Positions 24,792 to 36,707 of a stretch of 38,125 nucleotides of DNA are shown one piece after another (the first letter of the stretch is position 1; each line of letters starts with the position of its first letter). Origin of the DNA: Nocardiopsis sp. CNR-923. GTDB taxonomy: Bacteria > Actinomycetota > Actinomycetes > Streptosporangiales > Streptosporangiaceae. Made by a program: the position numbers and the translations under genes. The stretch is taken from assembly GCF_001942255.1 (NCBI RefSeq), contig NZ_MKKC01000094.1:1-38125 (forward strand), given 5' to 3'. Below the pieces are notes generated by a model that did not search any database, had not been told where the DNA came from, and saw only the letters and a list, made by a program, of their open reading frames with translations.

Positions 24792-27536
24792 TCAGAACAG
24801 GGCCGGGTCGTCGGGGACGACGAACGCGTCCAGTCGGCCGTTCGGCGACTGTTCGGCCCAGATGACCTTGCCTTCGGCGGTGTACCGGGTGCCCCAGCGT
24901 TCGGCGAGCTGGGCGACGAGGAACAGGCCGCGGCCGCCCTCGTCCATGCTGGCCGCGTACCGCAGGTGCGGGGCGGTGCTCGCGGCGTCGGAGACCTCGC
25001 AGATCAGGGAGCGGTCGTAGATCAGTCGGACCCGGATCGGGCCGCGGCCGTAGCGGATGGCGTTGGTGACCAGCTCGCTGAGGATCAGCTCGGTGACGAA
25101 CACACTGTCGTCCAAGTCCCAAGCGGTCAGCTGCCGGGTGACGGCGGCACGGACGGGGGCGACGGCCGCGGGATCGACGGGCACGTCCCATTCGGCGATC
25201 CGGTCCGGGGGCAGCCTGCGGGTGCGCGCGACGAGCAGCGCGACATCGTCCTCCGGCCGGTCGGTCAGCAGCGCGCCGAACACGTCCCGACACGTCTCGT
25301 CCGGGGTCCGGCCGTGTGCGGCCGCCAGCGTCTGGCGCAGCCGGTCGAGCCCGGAGCCGATGTCCCGGTCGCGGTCCTCCAGTAGTCCATCGGTGTACAG
25401 GACCAGTTGGCTGCCCTCAGGCAGCAGCAGCTCATCGGCTTCGAAGGGCAGGCCGCCCAGGCCCAGGGGCGGCCCCGCGGGCAACTCGGGGAAGGTCACG
25501 GCGCCGTCGGGGTCGACCAGCGCGGGCAGGGGGTGGCCGGCACGCGCCAGGACGCAGCGCCCGGAGGTCGGGTCGTAGACGGCGTACAGACAGGTGGCCC
25601 CGACCAGGCCGTCGGCGCCGGAGCGCTCGGAGCCTCCGCCGGGCCCGGCGGACTCCTCCAGGTCGATGCGGATGACCAGCTCGTCGAGCCGCGCCAGGAG
25701 TTCGTCCGGCGGGAGGTCCAGACTCGCGAAGTTGTGGACGGCGGTGCGCAGGCGGCCCATGGTGGCGGCGGCGTGCATCCCGTGCCCGACGACGTCGCCG
25801 ACGACCAGCGCCACGCGCGCGCCGGACAGCGGGATGACGTCGAACCAGTCCCCGCCCGCCCCTCCGGCGTGCGCGGGCAGGTAGCGGTGGGCGACCTCGA
25901 AGGCGTTCTGATCGGGCAGTTCCCGCGGGAGCAGGCTGCGTTGCAGCGTCACCGCCATGGTGTGCTCGCGGGTGTAGCGGCGGGCGTTGTCGATGCAGAT
26001 CGCCGCGCGGGCCGCCAACTCCGCGGCGAGCGACAGGTCGTCGTCGTCGAAGGGGTCGGGCTTCTCCGAGCGGAGGAAGGTGACCGTTCCGAGCACGGTT
26101 CCCCGGGCGCGCAGCGGGACAGCGATGAGCGAGTGGATCCCGTACTCGACGACCCTGGCGGCGCGCCCGGGGTCCTGGGCCCGCCACGCGGGGGCGTCCG
26201 CCAGGTCGGGCACCAGCACCGGTTTCTCGCTGCCGACGCCCCTCGCCTGCGGACTGGACGGCACGAACTCGATCAGCTCTCCCACCGCGTAGAGCGGCGG
26301 GTCGTCCCGGACTCCGCGAAGAGCGATCCGACGCACCACGGTACGGTCGGGCCCCGGTTCCTCGCCGCGCAGCACGGGATCGGCCAGGTCGACGGCGATG
26401 AAGTCGGCGATCCGGGGGACGGCCACCCGGGCCAGCTCATCGGCCGTCCGCGCCACGTCGAGTGTGGTGCCGATGCCCGCTCCGGCGTCGTACAGCAGCG
26501 TGAGGCGTTTCCTGGCCAGTTCGGCCCGGTCGGACAGCACGCGCAGCTCCGTGGTGTCCCGAAGCGTCATGACAGTGCCGCCCGGCGCTCCCCGCAGCCG
26601 CGTGGTCCGCTGGTTGACGGCCAACAGGAGGTCCCCGGCGGGGTGCACCTCGTCGGTGGCGACGCGCCCGGACTCCAGCAGCGCGGTGATGGACACGGGA
26701 AGGCGGAGATCGTCGACGCGTCGGCCGATGGCGTCCGCGGGCAGTCCGAGCAACCGGTCCGCCTCGTCGTTGGAGAGCATCAGGCGACCGTCGCCGTCGG
26801 TGATCAGGACGCCTTCCTTGACGGAGTGCAGGACCGCGTCGTTGTGCTCGTACATCCTGGTCATCTCGGTCGGCCCCAACCCGTGCGTCTGGTGCCGCAG
26901 CCGGCGGCCGATCAGTGCCGCACCCGCCGTCGCCAGGACGAGCGCCGCCACCGCGCCGCCGATCAGGAGTGGCAACTGCTGTCCGGCGGTCGCACCGATC
27001 CTCTCCAGTGTCACGCCGGCGGCCACCAGGCCCACAACCTCGCCGTCCTCCGCGGTGACGGGGACCACGGCCCGCACGGAGGGGCCGAGGGTGCCGGTGT
27101 AGGTCTCGGTGACGATCCCCCCGGCGGCGGCGGGCGCGATGGTGCCGATGAAGGTCTCCCCGATGCGATCCGGGTTGGGGTGGGTGTAGCGGGTGCCCTC
27201 AGGCGTCATCACCACGATGAAGTCGACGTCCGCCCCCTCCCGCGCCTCCTCGGCGAGCGGCTGCAGCACCGCCGACGGATCGGCGGACGCCAGAGCCCGC
27301 ACCATCCCGGGCGCATGCGCGAAGGTCTCGGCGACGGCCAGCGACCGGGCGCTCGCGCCCTGCTCGCTGTCGTACCGGCTCTGGAGCACCAGGGCCGCCG
27401 CCCCCATGGCGACCAGCACCACCACGACCAGCACCTGGAGGACGAACATCTGCCCGGCGACGCTGCGCACGCTCACCCGGTACCGGGGACTCCCGTCATT
27501 GCGGGTCCACAGGACGCGTGGAGGGAACTGCGGCAT
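24792..27536 (-). CDS. Sensor PP2C (SpoIIE-type) phosphatase with CitA-like sensor, PAS, GAF and HATPase domains
   Basis: 914 residues. TM1 (about 30-51) and TM2 (about 188-210) flank an extracytoplasmic PDC/CitA-like sensor with TPEGTRYTHPNPDRIGETF. A PAS domain follows (LHSVKEGVLITDGDGRLMLS), then GAF (TLLYDAGAGIGTTLD and LIAVPLRARGTVLGTVTF), SpoIIE PP2C phosphatase (AGGAGGDWFDVIPL and VVGDVVGHGMHAAATMGRLR) and a C-terminal GHKL kinase domain (ILSELVTNAIRYG). The layout suggests a membrane sensor acting on an anti-sigma/anti-anti-sigma switch: dephosphorylation by PP2C and phosphorylation or sigma binding by the HATPase domain. The ligand may be a small carboxylate, by analogy with CitA/DcuS. 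GAGG is about 9 nt before ATG 27536. The frame is intact. Confidence 0.9.
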   Translation of the reverse strand: MPQFPPRVLWTRNDGSPRYRVSVRSVAGQMFVLQVLVVVVLVAMGAAALVLQSRYDSEQGASARSLAVAETFAHAPGMVRALASADPSAVLQPLAEEAREGADVDFIVVMTPEGTRYTHPNPDRIGETFIGTIAPAAAGGIVTETYTGTLGPSVRAVVPVTAEDGEVVGLVAAGVTLERIGATAGQQLPLLIGGAVAALVLATAGAALIGRRLRHQTHGLGPTEMTRMYEHNDAVLHSVKEGVLITDGDGRLMLSNDEADRLLGLPADAIGRRVDDLRLPVSITALLESGRVATDEVHPAGDLLLAVNQRTTRLRGAPGGTVMTLRDTTELRVLSDRAELARKRLTLLYDAGAGIGTTLDVARTADELARVAVPRIADFIAVDLADPVLRGEEPGPDRTVVRRIALRGVRDDPPLYAVGELIEFVPSSPQARGVGSEKPVLVPDLADAPAWRAQDPGRAARVVEYGIHSLIAVPLRARGTVLGTVTFLRSEKPDPFDDDDLSLAAELAARAAICIDNARRYTREHTMAVTLQRSLLPRELPDQNAFEVAHRYLPAHAGGAGGDWFDVIPLSGARVALVVGDVVGHGMHAAATMGRLRTAVHNFASLDLPPDELLARLDELVIRIDLEESAGPGGGSERSGADGLVGATCLYAVYDPTSGRCVLARAGHPLPALVDPDGAVTFPELPAGPPLGLGGLPFEADELLLPEGSQLVLYTDGLLEDRDRDIGSGLDRLRQTLAAAHGRTPDETCRDVFGALLTDRPEDDVALLVARTRRLPPDRIAEWDVPVDPAAVAPVRAAVTRQLTAWDLDDSVFVTELILSELVTNAIRYGRGPIRVRLIYDRSLICEVSDAASTAPHLRYAASMDEGGRGLFLVAQLAERWGTRYTAEGKVIWAEQSPNGRLDAFVVPDDPALF

Positions 27537-27724
27537 GACACATCGCCTCTACAGGATCGGACGCACCTCGTTTACCCGTCACCGCCAATATCCCCACCTG
27601 CCACCCGTCGCAGTACTCGCTTCCCGATCAACCTGCGTGCTGGTCTCCAGGGCCGCGGGTGCCGCCCGCCCGCTCAGCGCGTCCGGACGTGGAACGACGG
27701 CGCGCCACAAGGACCGGAAGCGGG

Positions 27725-27765
27725 CGCCGCCCCGTGAGCTCGGACCGCAGGCTCATGGGGCGGCG
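27725..27765 (-). terminator. Hairpin terminator after lon
   Basis: 15-bp inverted repeat with one mismatch, arms 27725-27739 and 27751-27765, 11-nt loop, 13 bp past the lon stop. The rest of 27537-27724, upstream of the phosphatase gene, shows nothing definite. Confidence 0.6.
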
Positions 27766-27778
27766 GGGTCGCACCGGA

Positions 27779-30220
<2,442 letters not shown>

Positions 30221-30231
30221 GAATCCTCCTA

Positions 30232-30252
30232 GTTGAGTCAAATAAGCTCAAT
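30232..30252 (-). promoter_or_regulatory. HAIR-like HspR operator upstream of lon
   Basis: On the minus strand: ATTGAGC, seven bases, ACTCAAC, compared with the HAIR consensus CTTGAGT-N7-ACTCAAG (11 of 14 matches, correct spacing). It lies 12-32 bp before the lon ATG. HspR repression of lon is established in Streptomyces; here it is inferred from the site. Confidence 0.65.
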
Positions 30253-30554
30253 AAAAAGGAGTCTGGTTATCTTCCCGATGTGGTGTTCGCCCTCAGCGAT
30301 CAGCGATGGGGCGCACGCCGCCCGGTGGGTGCCTGGGCCACCATGACCGGCCGGAGCGCGAGGCGTGCGGCGTCCCGACCGCCGGGGTCAGGCCGGGGAC
30401 AGGCGCGGGTCGTGGTCGACCGCCGAGAGCCTGATCGGACGGGAACCCGGGAGAGCGTGACCCGGCGGAGCCTCGCCAGGCCCCCGATGGCGCGGGCCCG
30501 CCGATCACGGACGCCTCCGACCCGCGTGGTCCGCCGCGGGCGCGGGCGGGCCGG
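30253..30554. other. Intergenic stretch between lon and the PucR-type regulator
   Basis: After a short A/T-rich part (30253-30290) that probably holds the lon promoter, the remaining bases have open frames on both strands but no coding character, start with ribosome site, or RNA gene. Confidence 0.35.
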
Positions 30555-31588
30555 TCAGCCGTCGAGCAACCGCCACGCGGTGAGGGCGAGTCGGGCCCGC
30601 GCCAGTCCGGCGGGCTCGGTGAGGTCGATGCCCATAGTCACGCCGATCTGCTCCAGTCGGCGGGCCACGCTGCTGTGGTGCAGGTGGAGCAGGTCGGCGG
30701 CCCGGCGCAGCGAACCGGTGGCGCAGTAGGCGTCCAGGGTCTCGACGCCCTCGGGGCCGTCGGCCACGCGGGCGATCGCGGCCACGTCGGCGTTGTCCCG
30801 CACGGCGTCCGGGGGGACATGGGCGAGCAGGGCCAGCGCCCCCAGATCCTCGAAGCGGGCGACAGGAGTGCGCGCCGTGGTGAAGCGCAGGGCGGTGCGC
30901 GCCTCCCGCCATGCCTGGTGGGGGATCTCGGCCGCGCCGATGCCCGCGCGCACCTCCGCCGGAAGCCCGGTCGGATCGATGGTGGGGGCCAGGACGACGC
31001 CGACGTCGGCGAGTGGCGCCGCCTTGACCGGGCGCCCGGGACAGAGCAGGGCGCGACCCGGTCCAGCGGCAGGTGCGACCGTACCGCGACGACACGGACC
31101 GGCGGGCCGGCGGCGAAGCCCAGGAGCCGAAGCGCCCGCGCTCGGGCCGCCTCGTCGCTGGCGGAGCTGACGACCAGTTCCACGAGGGCGGGGTCGGCCA
31201 TGGTGGTGTGGGCCGGGCCGTACCGCTCGACGGCCGCCGCGACGGCAATGGCGAGCCGGTCCAGCAGCACGTCGTCGAGGGTGTTGGGCGGGCCGGGGCG
31301 TTCCAGCCACACCGTGCCGATGTCCTCCTCGTCGAGGGTGACCGCCGACGTGGAGGACGCGGAGGACGGCGGAGGCGACACCCGCCCTCCGTCGGGCGAG
31401 AAGCGGAACTCCTGTCCCGTGCCGTGCAACCGAATCCCGGCCACGCATTCGGCCAAACCCGCCGAGGCGCGGGCGAGTGCCGACAGATCCGCCCGTCTGC
31501 GCATCAGCGTGTCGTAGAACGCGACGACGCGGATCGCGCCCTGCACGTGCGAGTCCAGGTGCGACAACCGTGCGGCCAGTGCCTCCAT
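30555..31588 (-). CDS. PucR/CdaR-type helix-turn-helix regulator (one-base frameshift as read)
   Basis: Restored length is 344 residues. The C-terminus has the PucR-type HTH: TLDAYCATGSLRRAADLLHL then HHSSVARRLEQIGV. The middle contains a GGDEF-like alpha/beta region with LADVGVVLAPTID. The frame breaks near 31052: PLDRVA should continue as ALLCPGRPVKAAPLADV, explained by one missing G in GCG(G)CCCTG. The span is 3n+2. The ATG at 31588 has no ribosome site but follows TATCCT by six bases (leaderless). It is divergent from the esterase gene, which it may regulate. Confidence 0.75.
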
Positions 31589-31594
31589 GGCAGG

Positions 31595-31600
31595 AGGATA
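31595..31600 (-). promoter_or_regulatory. Leaderless -10 box TATCCT
   Basis: TATCCT, six bases, ATG 31588; no Shine-Dalgarno sequence on this strand. Confidence 0.45.
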
Positions 31601-31706
31601 GAGCCCGCCGGGGCGGGGCGAGGCCGCCGATCGGCGCGTGATCCGGGCGAAATGACCGACGAACGTCGGATGACCTCGCTGGACGGCCACCGTGAGGATG
31701 GTCGGC

Positions 31707-32603
31707 ATGGACCCCGAACTGGAAGCGTTCGTCCCGCTCCTCCCCCGTCTCAACCTGACCGACCCCGTCGCCGCGCGCGAGGCCTTCACCGCGTTGGCCG
31801 CCGAACGACCGGCGCCGGACCCGGCGGACATGGAGATCGAGGACCGCACCGTGCCCGCCGACCCGGACGTGGCGGTGCGGATCTACCGCCCGCGCCGGGC
31901 CCACGGCGCCGTCATCTGGCTGCACGGCGGCGCCTGGGTCGTCGGCGACCTGGACACCGAGCACGCGTGGGCCGCGCGGGTCGCCGACCTGTCCGGAGCG
32001 GTCGTAGTCTCCGTGGACTACCGCCTCTCCCCCGAACACCGGTTTCCGGCCGCCCTGGACGACGTCTACGCCGTGCTGACCTGGACGGCCGACCACGCGG
32101 CCGAGCTCGGCGTGGACCCGGGACGTGTCGCGGTCGGCGGGCACAGCGCCGGCGCGAACCTCGCGGCCGCGGTGGCGCTGCGGGCACGTGACCAGCAGGG
32201 GCCGCCGATCCGCTTCCAACTGCTCAACGAGCCCTCGCTCGACGACCGCCAGGAGACCTGGTCGCAGCGGCACTTCACCGACACACCCTGGTCGACCCGC
32301 GACCACGTCGCCGCGGCCTGGCAGCACTACCTGGGCTCCGCGCCCGCCACGGCGTACGCCGCTCCCGCGCGGGCCACCGACCTGTCCGGCCTGCCGCCCG
32401 CCTACGTCGCCGCCGCGGAACTGTGCCCCAACCGCGACGAGGACGTCGCCTACGCGCTGCGCCTGCTCCAGGCGGGCGTGTCGGTCGACCTGCGCCAGTG
32501 GTCCGGGACCTTCCACGGGTCACAGGCGATTCTGTCGGCCGACGTGTCCCAGCGGCAGATCGCCGAACTCGGCGACGCCCTGCGACGTGGCCTGGCCGGG
32601 TGA
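31707..32603 (+). CDS. Alpha/beta hydrolase, HSL-type esterase
   Basis: 298-residue cytoplasmic carboxylesterase-like enzyme. The oxyanion-hole motif HGGAW is at 73-77, the nucleophile Ser147 in GHSAGA, and the His270 in GTFHGS. The position that normally supplies the catalytic Asp (D-P-L-R-D-E in relatives) reads CPNRDE with Cys240; Asp244 or Asp246 nearby might substitute. VSVDYRLSPEHRFPAALDD is a strong family signature. The substrate is probably a short-chain ester. ATG 31707 has GAGGA 8 nt upstream. It is divergent from the PucR-type regulator and 46 bp upstream of the ABC transporter genes, with which it could be co-transcribed. Confidence 0.88.
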   Translation: MDPELEAFVPLLPRLNLTDPVAAREAFTALAAERPAPDPADMEIEDRTVPADPDVAVRIYRPRRAHGAVIWLHGGAWVVGDLDTEHAWAARVADLSGAVVVSVDYRLSPEHRFPAALDDVYAVLTWTADHAAELGVDPGRVAVGGHSAGANLAAAVALRARDQQGPPIRFQLLNEPSLDDRQETWSQRHFTDTPWSTRDHVAAAWQHYLGSAPATAYAAPARATDLSGLPPAYVAAAELCPNRDEDVAYALRLLQAGVSVDLRQWSGTFHGSQAILSADVSQRQIAELGDALRRGLAG

Positions 32604-32649
32604 GGCGACCGTGTCCGGTCACGAGGAGACTGACGGAGGGGGAACGACG

Positions 32650-34475
32650 ATGACCGCCACCGACCTAGCCGGTGCGGGGGAAGGGTCCACGCCGCCATCG
32701 GACGCCGACGAGCCGGTGGCCCGGGGCGCGGCCCGGCTGCTCCGCCCCCACCTGCGAAGCTTCGTCGGCGTGGTCCTGTTCCAGGTCCTGGGCGCCGTCG
32801 CGGGCCTGGCGCCGCTGCTGGCGGTCGTCGAGCTGGGCCGCGCCCTTGTGGCGCCCGGCCCGCCCGACCACGGCCACGTCTGGTTCGCCGTGACCGCGGG
32901 CGCGGTCGGATTGGCGCTGCGGCTGCTGTTCACGGCCGCGTCGTCGGGGATCGGGCACGTCCTCGACGGCCGGGTGCAGCTGTCGTTGCGCCGGCACCTG
33001 GCCGAGCGGCTGGGGCGGGCGCGATCGGCTGGCTCTCCCGGCGCCGGACCGGGGAGCTGGCCACGGTGGTGGGCGAGGACGTCAGCGCCGTACACCCCGT
33101 CATCGCGCACACCCCCGGCGAACTGGTCTCCGCGTTCGTCGTCCCGCTGGTGTCGCTGGTCTACCTGTTCACCGTCGACTGGCGGCTCACGTTGATCACG
33201 CTGGCACCGATGGCGCTGGCGTTCGCGCTGGTCCCGTTGATGATGACTCCGACGCGGCTGCGCGAACAGGAGGAGTCCGACGCCGCGATGGGGCGGATCT
33301 CGAATTCGGTCGTCGAGTTCGTCCAGGGCATCGCGGTGGTCAAGGCCTTCAGCGGCTCCGGTAGCGCCCACCGCGCGTTCCTGGCGGCCGTGGACGACTT
33401 CGTCGGCTCGTTCCAGCGGATGGTGCGCGGGCTGTCCGGGGTCGCGGCGGGGATGCAGGTGGCGGTGTCACCGCCCTTCGTGCTACTGGTCGTGCTGACC
33501 GGAGGCGCGGCCCTGATCACCGGCGGCGGCATGGCCCCGGTCGACCTGCTGCCCTTCCTGTTGCTCGGCCTGGGGTTGACCGCACCGGTGGCCGCGCTCG
33601 GCCACGGGTTCGACGACCTGCAGGCCGCCCGGCGCGCGATCGGCCGGATCAGGGACGTGCTCGACGTGCCTCCGCTGCCGGAGCCGGCCCGCCCGGTCGC
33701 GCCTCGGGGGCACCGGCTGGAGCTGCGCGGCGTCCGTTTCGGTTACGACACCGATCGCGAGGTACTGCGCGGGATCGACCTGGTGCTCGAACCGGGGACG
33801 GTGACCGCGGTCGTCGGCCCGTCGGGCGGCGGCAAGTCCACGCTGGTCCAGCTGCTGCCGAGGTTCTTCGACCCCACGCACGGGTCGGTCATCCTGGGCG
33901 GCGTCGACCTGCGCGAGATCGACGCCCGCGACCTCCACCGAACCGTCTCCTTCGTCTTCCAGGACGTGCGCCTGCTGCGCGCGTCGGTCGCGGACAACAT
34001 CGCGTTGGCGGTGCCGCACGCCGACCCCGAGGCCGTGGTCCGCGCCGCCCGCCTGGCGCGCATCCACGACCGGATCCTCGAACTGCCGCGCGGATACGCC
34101 ACGGTGATCGGCGAGGAGTCGGAGCTGTCGGGCGGCGAGGCGCAGCGGATCTCGATCGCACGCGCGCTGCTGGCCGACACCCCGGTCCTCGTGCTCGACG
34201 AGGCGACCGCCTTCGCCGACCCGCGGACCGAACAGGCGGTGCGTCGGGCGCTGACAGCGTCGCGGGCCGAGCGCACGATCCTGGTCATCGCCCACCGCCC
34301 GGAGACGGTCGCCGACGCCGACACCGTCGTGATGCTGGAGAACGGGTCGATCGTCGATCGCGGAGAGCCCGCCGCGCTGCTGGCGGGGAACGGGAGGTTC
34401 GCCGAGTTCTGGCGGTCCCACCGGTCCGCGACCGCCGTCCGGACCCAGGTACCCCGAGGAGACGAGCCCCGATGA
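32650..34475 (+). CDS. ABC transporter ATP-binding protein/permease, IrtA/YbtP-like (one-base frameshift as read)
   Basis: Restored length is 608 residues: an exporter-fold six-helix domain followed by an ATPase. The TM part includes FVGVVLFQVLGAVAGLAPLL and LVSAFVVPLVSLVYLF. ATPase motifs are Walker A GPSGGGKST, signature LSGGEAQRISIARALL, Walker B VLVLDEAT and the H-loop AHRPE. The frame breaks at 33020-33023: AERLGRA should continue as PIGWLSRRRTGELATVVGE, with one C missing. The span is 3n+2. It overlaps the next ABC gene by 4 bp (ATGA), so they form a heterodimer. Similarity is to siderophore-type pairs; direction of transport and substrate are not shown by the sequence. Confidence 0.85.
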
Positions 34476-36187
34476 TCCGACTGCTGCTGCGCGTGCTGGG
34501 ACGCGAGTTCGCTGGGCCGGTGCGCCGTACCGTGGCCCTGATGACGGCGACCGCCGTCGTCGAGGGGTTGTCGTACGCACTGCTGGTCCCCGTCCTGCGG
34601 GCCCTGTTCGGGAGCACGCCCGGGGACGCCCTGCCCTGGTTGGTCGCGTTCGGGGCCGCGGTCGCGCTCCACGCGGTGCTGCGCTACGTCAGCGACGTGT
34701 CGGGCTTCCGCGCCGGGGCCGCGCTGTTGCACGGCATGTACCACCGGCTCGGCGGGCATCTGGCCCGGCTGCCCGTCGGCTGGTACGGCGCGGGCCGGAT
34801 CGGTGAGGTGTCCGTCCTGGCGAGCCGCGGCGTCCTGCGGGCGATGGGCGTGATCGCGCACCTGCTGTCACCGCTGGTCTCCGCCTCCGTCACTCCCCTG
34901 ACGATCGTCGTCGTGATGCTCGCCTACGACTGGCGCCTGGGGTCGGCCGCGCTGGCGGCCGCCCCGGTCGTGGCGGCGATCCAGGTCCGGACGGGACGCT
35001 CGCTGGCCGCCGCCGACGAGGACCGCGCCGAACGCGACCACGAGTCCACCGCGCGCGTCATCGAATACCTCCGGGCCCAGCCGGTGCTGCGCGTCGGCGG
35101 CCGGACCGCCGAACGCCTGGGGTCGCTGGACGACGCGCTGCGCGAACTCCAGCGATCGTCCCGCCGTTCCACGCTGTCCGTGCTGCCCGGCGTCCTCGGT
35201 CTGGCGCTCACGGTGCAGGCGGTGTTCACCGTCCTGCTGGTGCTGGGCGCCTACCTCGCGCTCGGCGGGAACGCCGGCGCGGCGGAGGTCCTGGCGATCC
35301 TCGTGCTGGCCGCCCGCTGCACGGATCCGCTGCTGTCGCTGTCGGACGTGGGCGGGCAGCTCCGTGTCGCACGCTCGGAGTTGGAGCGGCTCGACGGGGT
35401 CCTGCGGGCCGAGCCGCTGCCCGAGACCGACTCACCGGTCCAACCGAGCGGCCATGACCTGGAGTTCGGCTCCGTCGTCTTCCGGCACGGCGACCGCACG
35501 GTGATCGACGGGGTGTCGTTGTCCGTGCCGGAGGGTCGGCGGCTCGCCGTGGTCGGACCGTCGGGGGCGGGCAAGAGCACACTGCTCCAACTGGTCGCGC
35601 GGTTTCACGACGTGGCCGCGGGCTCGGTGCGCGTCGGAGGCGTGGACGTGCGCGAGATCGGCACGCAGGAGTTGACGGAGCGGATCGCCATCGTCTTCCA
35701 GGACGTATACCTGTTCGACGGCACGATCGAGGAGAACGTGCGTCTGGGCCGCCCCGACGCCGGCGAGAACGAGGTGCGGGCGGCGGCGACCGCGGCCCGG
35801 CTGGACGAGGTCGTCGAGCGCCTGCCCGGCGGGTGGGAGGCCACGGTGGGCGAGGGCGGCGCGCTGTTGTCGGGAGGCGAGCGCCAGCGCCTCTCGATCG
35901 CGCGGGCGCTGTTGAAGGACGCGCCGATCGTACTCCTGGACGAGGTGACCTCCGCGTTGGACCCGGTGAACGAGGCGGCCGTCCACGACGGTGTCGAGCG
36001 CCTCATGGCGGGCCGGACGGTGGTGACGGTGGCGCACCGGATGCGGGCCGTCCGACGCGCCGATCGCGTGGTCTTCCTGGACGGCGGACGGATCGTGGAG
36101 GAGGGGACCCACGACGAGCTGGTGGAACGCGGTGGCCGCTACGCCGAGTTCTGGACGCTGTCCCTGGCGTCCGAGGGGAGCGCGTGA
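34472..36187 (+). CDS. ABC transporter ATP-binding protein/permease, IrtB/YbtQ-like
   Basis: 571-residue half transporter with an N-terminal six-helix domain (VRRTVALMTATAVVEGLSYA, then VSASVTPLTIVVVMLAY and VLGLALTVQAVFTVLLVL) and an ATPase with Walker A GPSGAGKST, signature LSGGERQRLSIARALL, Walker B IVLLDEVT and H-loop AHRMR. Its start ATG overlaps the stop of the upstream partner, indicating coupled translation and a heterodimeric complex in the cell membrane. The pair looks like IrtAB or YbtPQ siderophore transporters, without a siderophore-interacting domain. No siderophore synthesis gene is in the window, so iron uptake is an inference. Frame intact. Confidence 0.88.
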   Translation: MIRLLLRVLGREFAGPVRRTVALMTATAVVEGLSYALLVPVLRALFGSTPGDALPWLVAFGAAVALHAVLRYVSDVSGFRAGAALLHGMYHRLGGHLARLPVGWYGAGRIGEVSVLASRGVLRAMGVIAHLLSPLVSASVTPLTIVVVMLAYDWRLGSAALAAAPVVAAIQVRTGRSLAAADEDRAERDHESTARVIEYLRAQPVLRVGGRTAERLGSLDDALRELQRSSRRSTLSVLPGVLGLALTVQAVFTVLLVLGAYLALGGNAGAAEVLAILVLAARCTDPLLSLSDVGGQLRVARSELERLDGVLRAEPLPETDSPVQPSGHDLEFGSVVFRHGDRTVIDGVSLSVPEGRRLAVVGPSGAGKSTLLQLVARFHDVAAGSVRVGGVDVREIGTQELTERIAIVFQDVYLFDGTIEENVRLGRPDAGENEVRAAATAARLDEVVERLPGGWEATVGEGGALLSGGERQRLSIARALLKDAPIVLLDEVTSALDPVNEAAVHDGVERLMAGRTVVTVAHRMRAVRRADRVVFLDGGRIVEEGTHDELVERGGRYAEFWTLSLASEGSA

Positions 36188-36215
36188 GCCGAGGGACGGT
36201 CCGCCCCGCGGACGA

Positions 36216-36647
36216 TCACCGCCGACGGACCAGCGGGCCGCCCAAGCCGAGCGTCCCGGCGGCAACGGTCGGCGCGGCCACGACCCACACCGAGGTGAGC
36301 CGTTCCCGACGGGCGACGGCGCACTGATCCGTCGTCCAGGAGGTGAGCCGTTCGTTGTCGAACAGCGGATCGCTCGGGTGGAGCAGCGACGGGACCACGG
36401 GGCGGCAGGGACTGGGTTCGTGCGAGCCCAGGTGGTGGCGGGTCGGTGTCATCAGCGGCACGAGCACGCCGATCAGCCCGACGGCCGCGATCACCAGGCC
36501 CGCCACCGCCGCGGGGCGGGGGCATCCGATCGGTCCGTCGACGGCGTCGGCACTCGCCTCGTCCTTGCCACGGCGGCCGAGGCTGGACGGTCCCGATGAG
36601 CCGACCGGCTGCCGCCGGGCCCAGGAGGCGGGCCCCCGAGCCCTCAC
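36216..36647 (-). CDS. Small membrane protein, 143 aa
   Basis: Not recognised. Two hydrophobic segments: AAVAGLVIAAVGLIGVLVPL and VWVVAAPTVAAGTLGLGGPL just before the stop, with a polar loop between them (HPSDPLFDNERLTSWTTDQC). This suggests a two-pass protein with a short basic C-terminus (VRRR). The start is GTG 36647; the first 40 residues are basic and poorly conserved in character, so a later start is possible. Convergent with the ABC operon, 28 bp apart. Confidence 0.55.
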   Translation of the reverse strand: MRARGPASWARRQPVGSSGPSSLGRRGKDEASADAVDGPIGCPRPAAVAGLVIAAVGLIGVLVPLMTPTRHHLGSHEPSPCRPVVPSLLHPSDPLFDNERLTSWTTDQCAVARRERLTSVWVVAAPTVAAGTLGLGGPLVRRR

Positions 36648-36671
36648 CCTGAGATCCGGACCGAAACCCGT

Positions 36672-36701
36672 TTGCCGTCGGCCGGCCCGGTCGGATAGGT
36701 A
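36672..36701 (+). promoter_or_regulatory. Promoter of the RimJ/RimL-type gene
   Basis: TTGCCG (36672-36677), 18 bp, TAGGTA (36696-36701), then six bases to ATG 36708: a -35/-10 pair placed for a leaderless transcript. Confidence 0.45.
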
Positions 36702-36707
36702 ACACCC

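Noticed and set aside
25407..27737. 776-codon plus-strand frame
   Set aside because: Antisense of the sensor phosphatase, which has recognisable domains.
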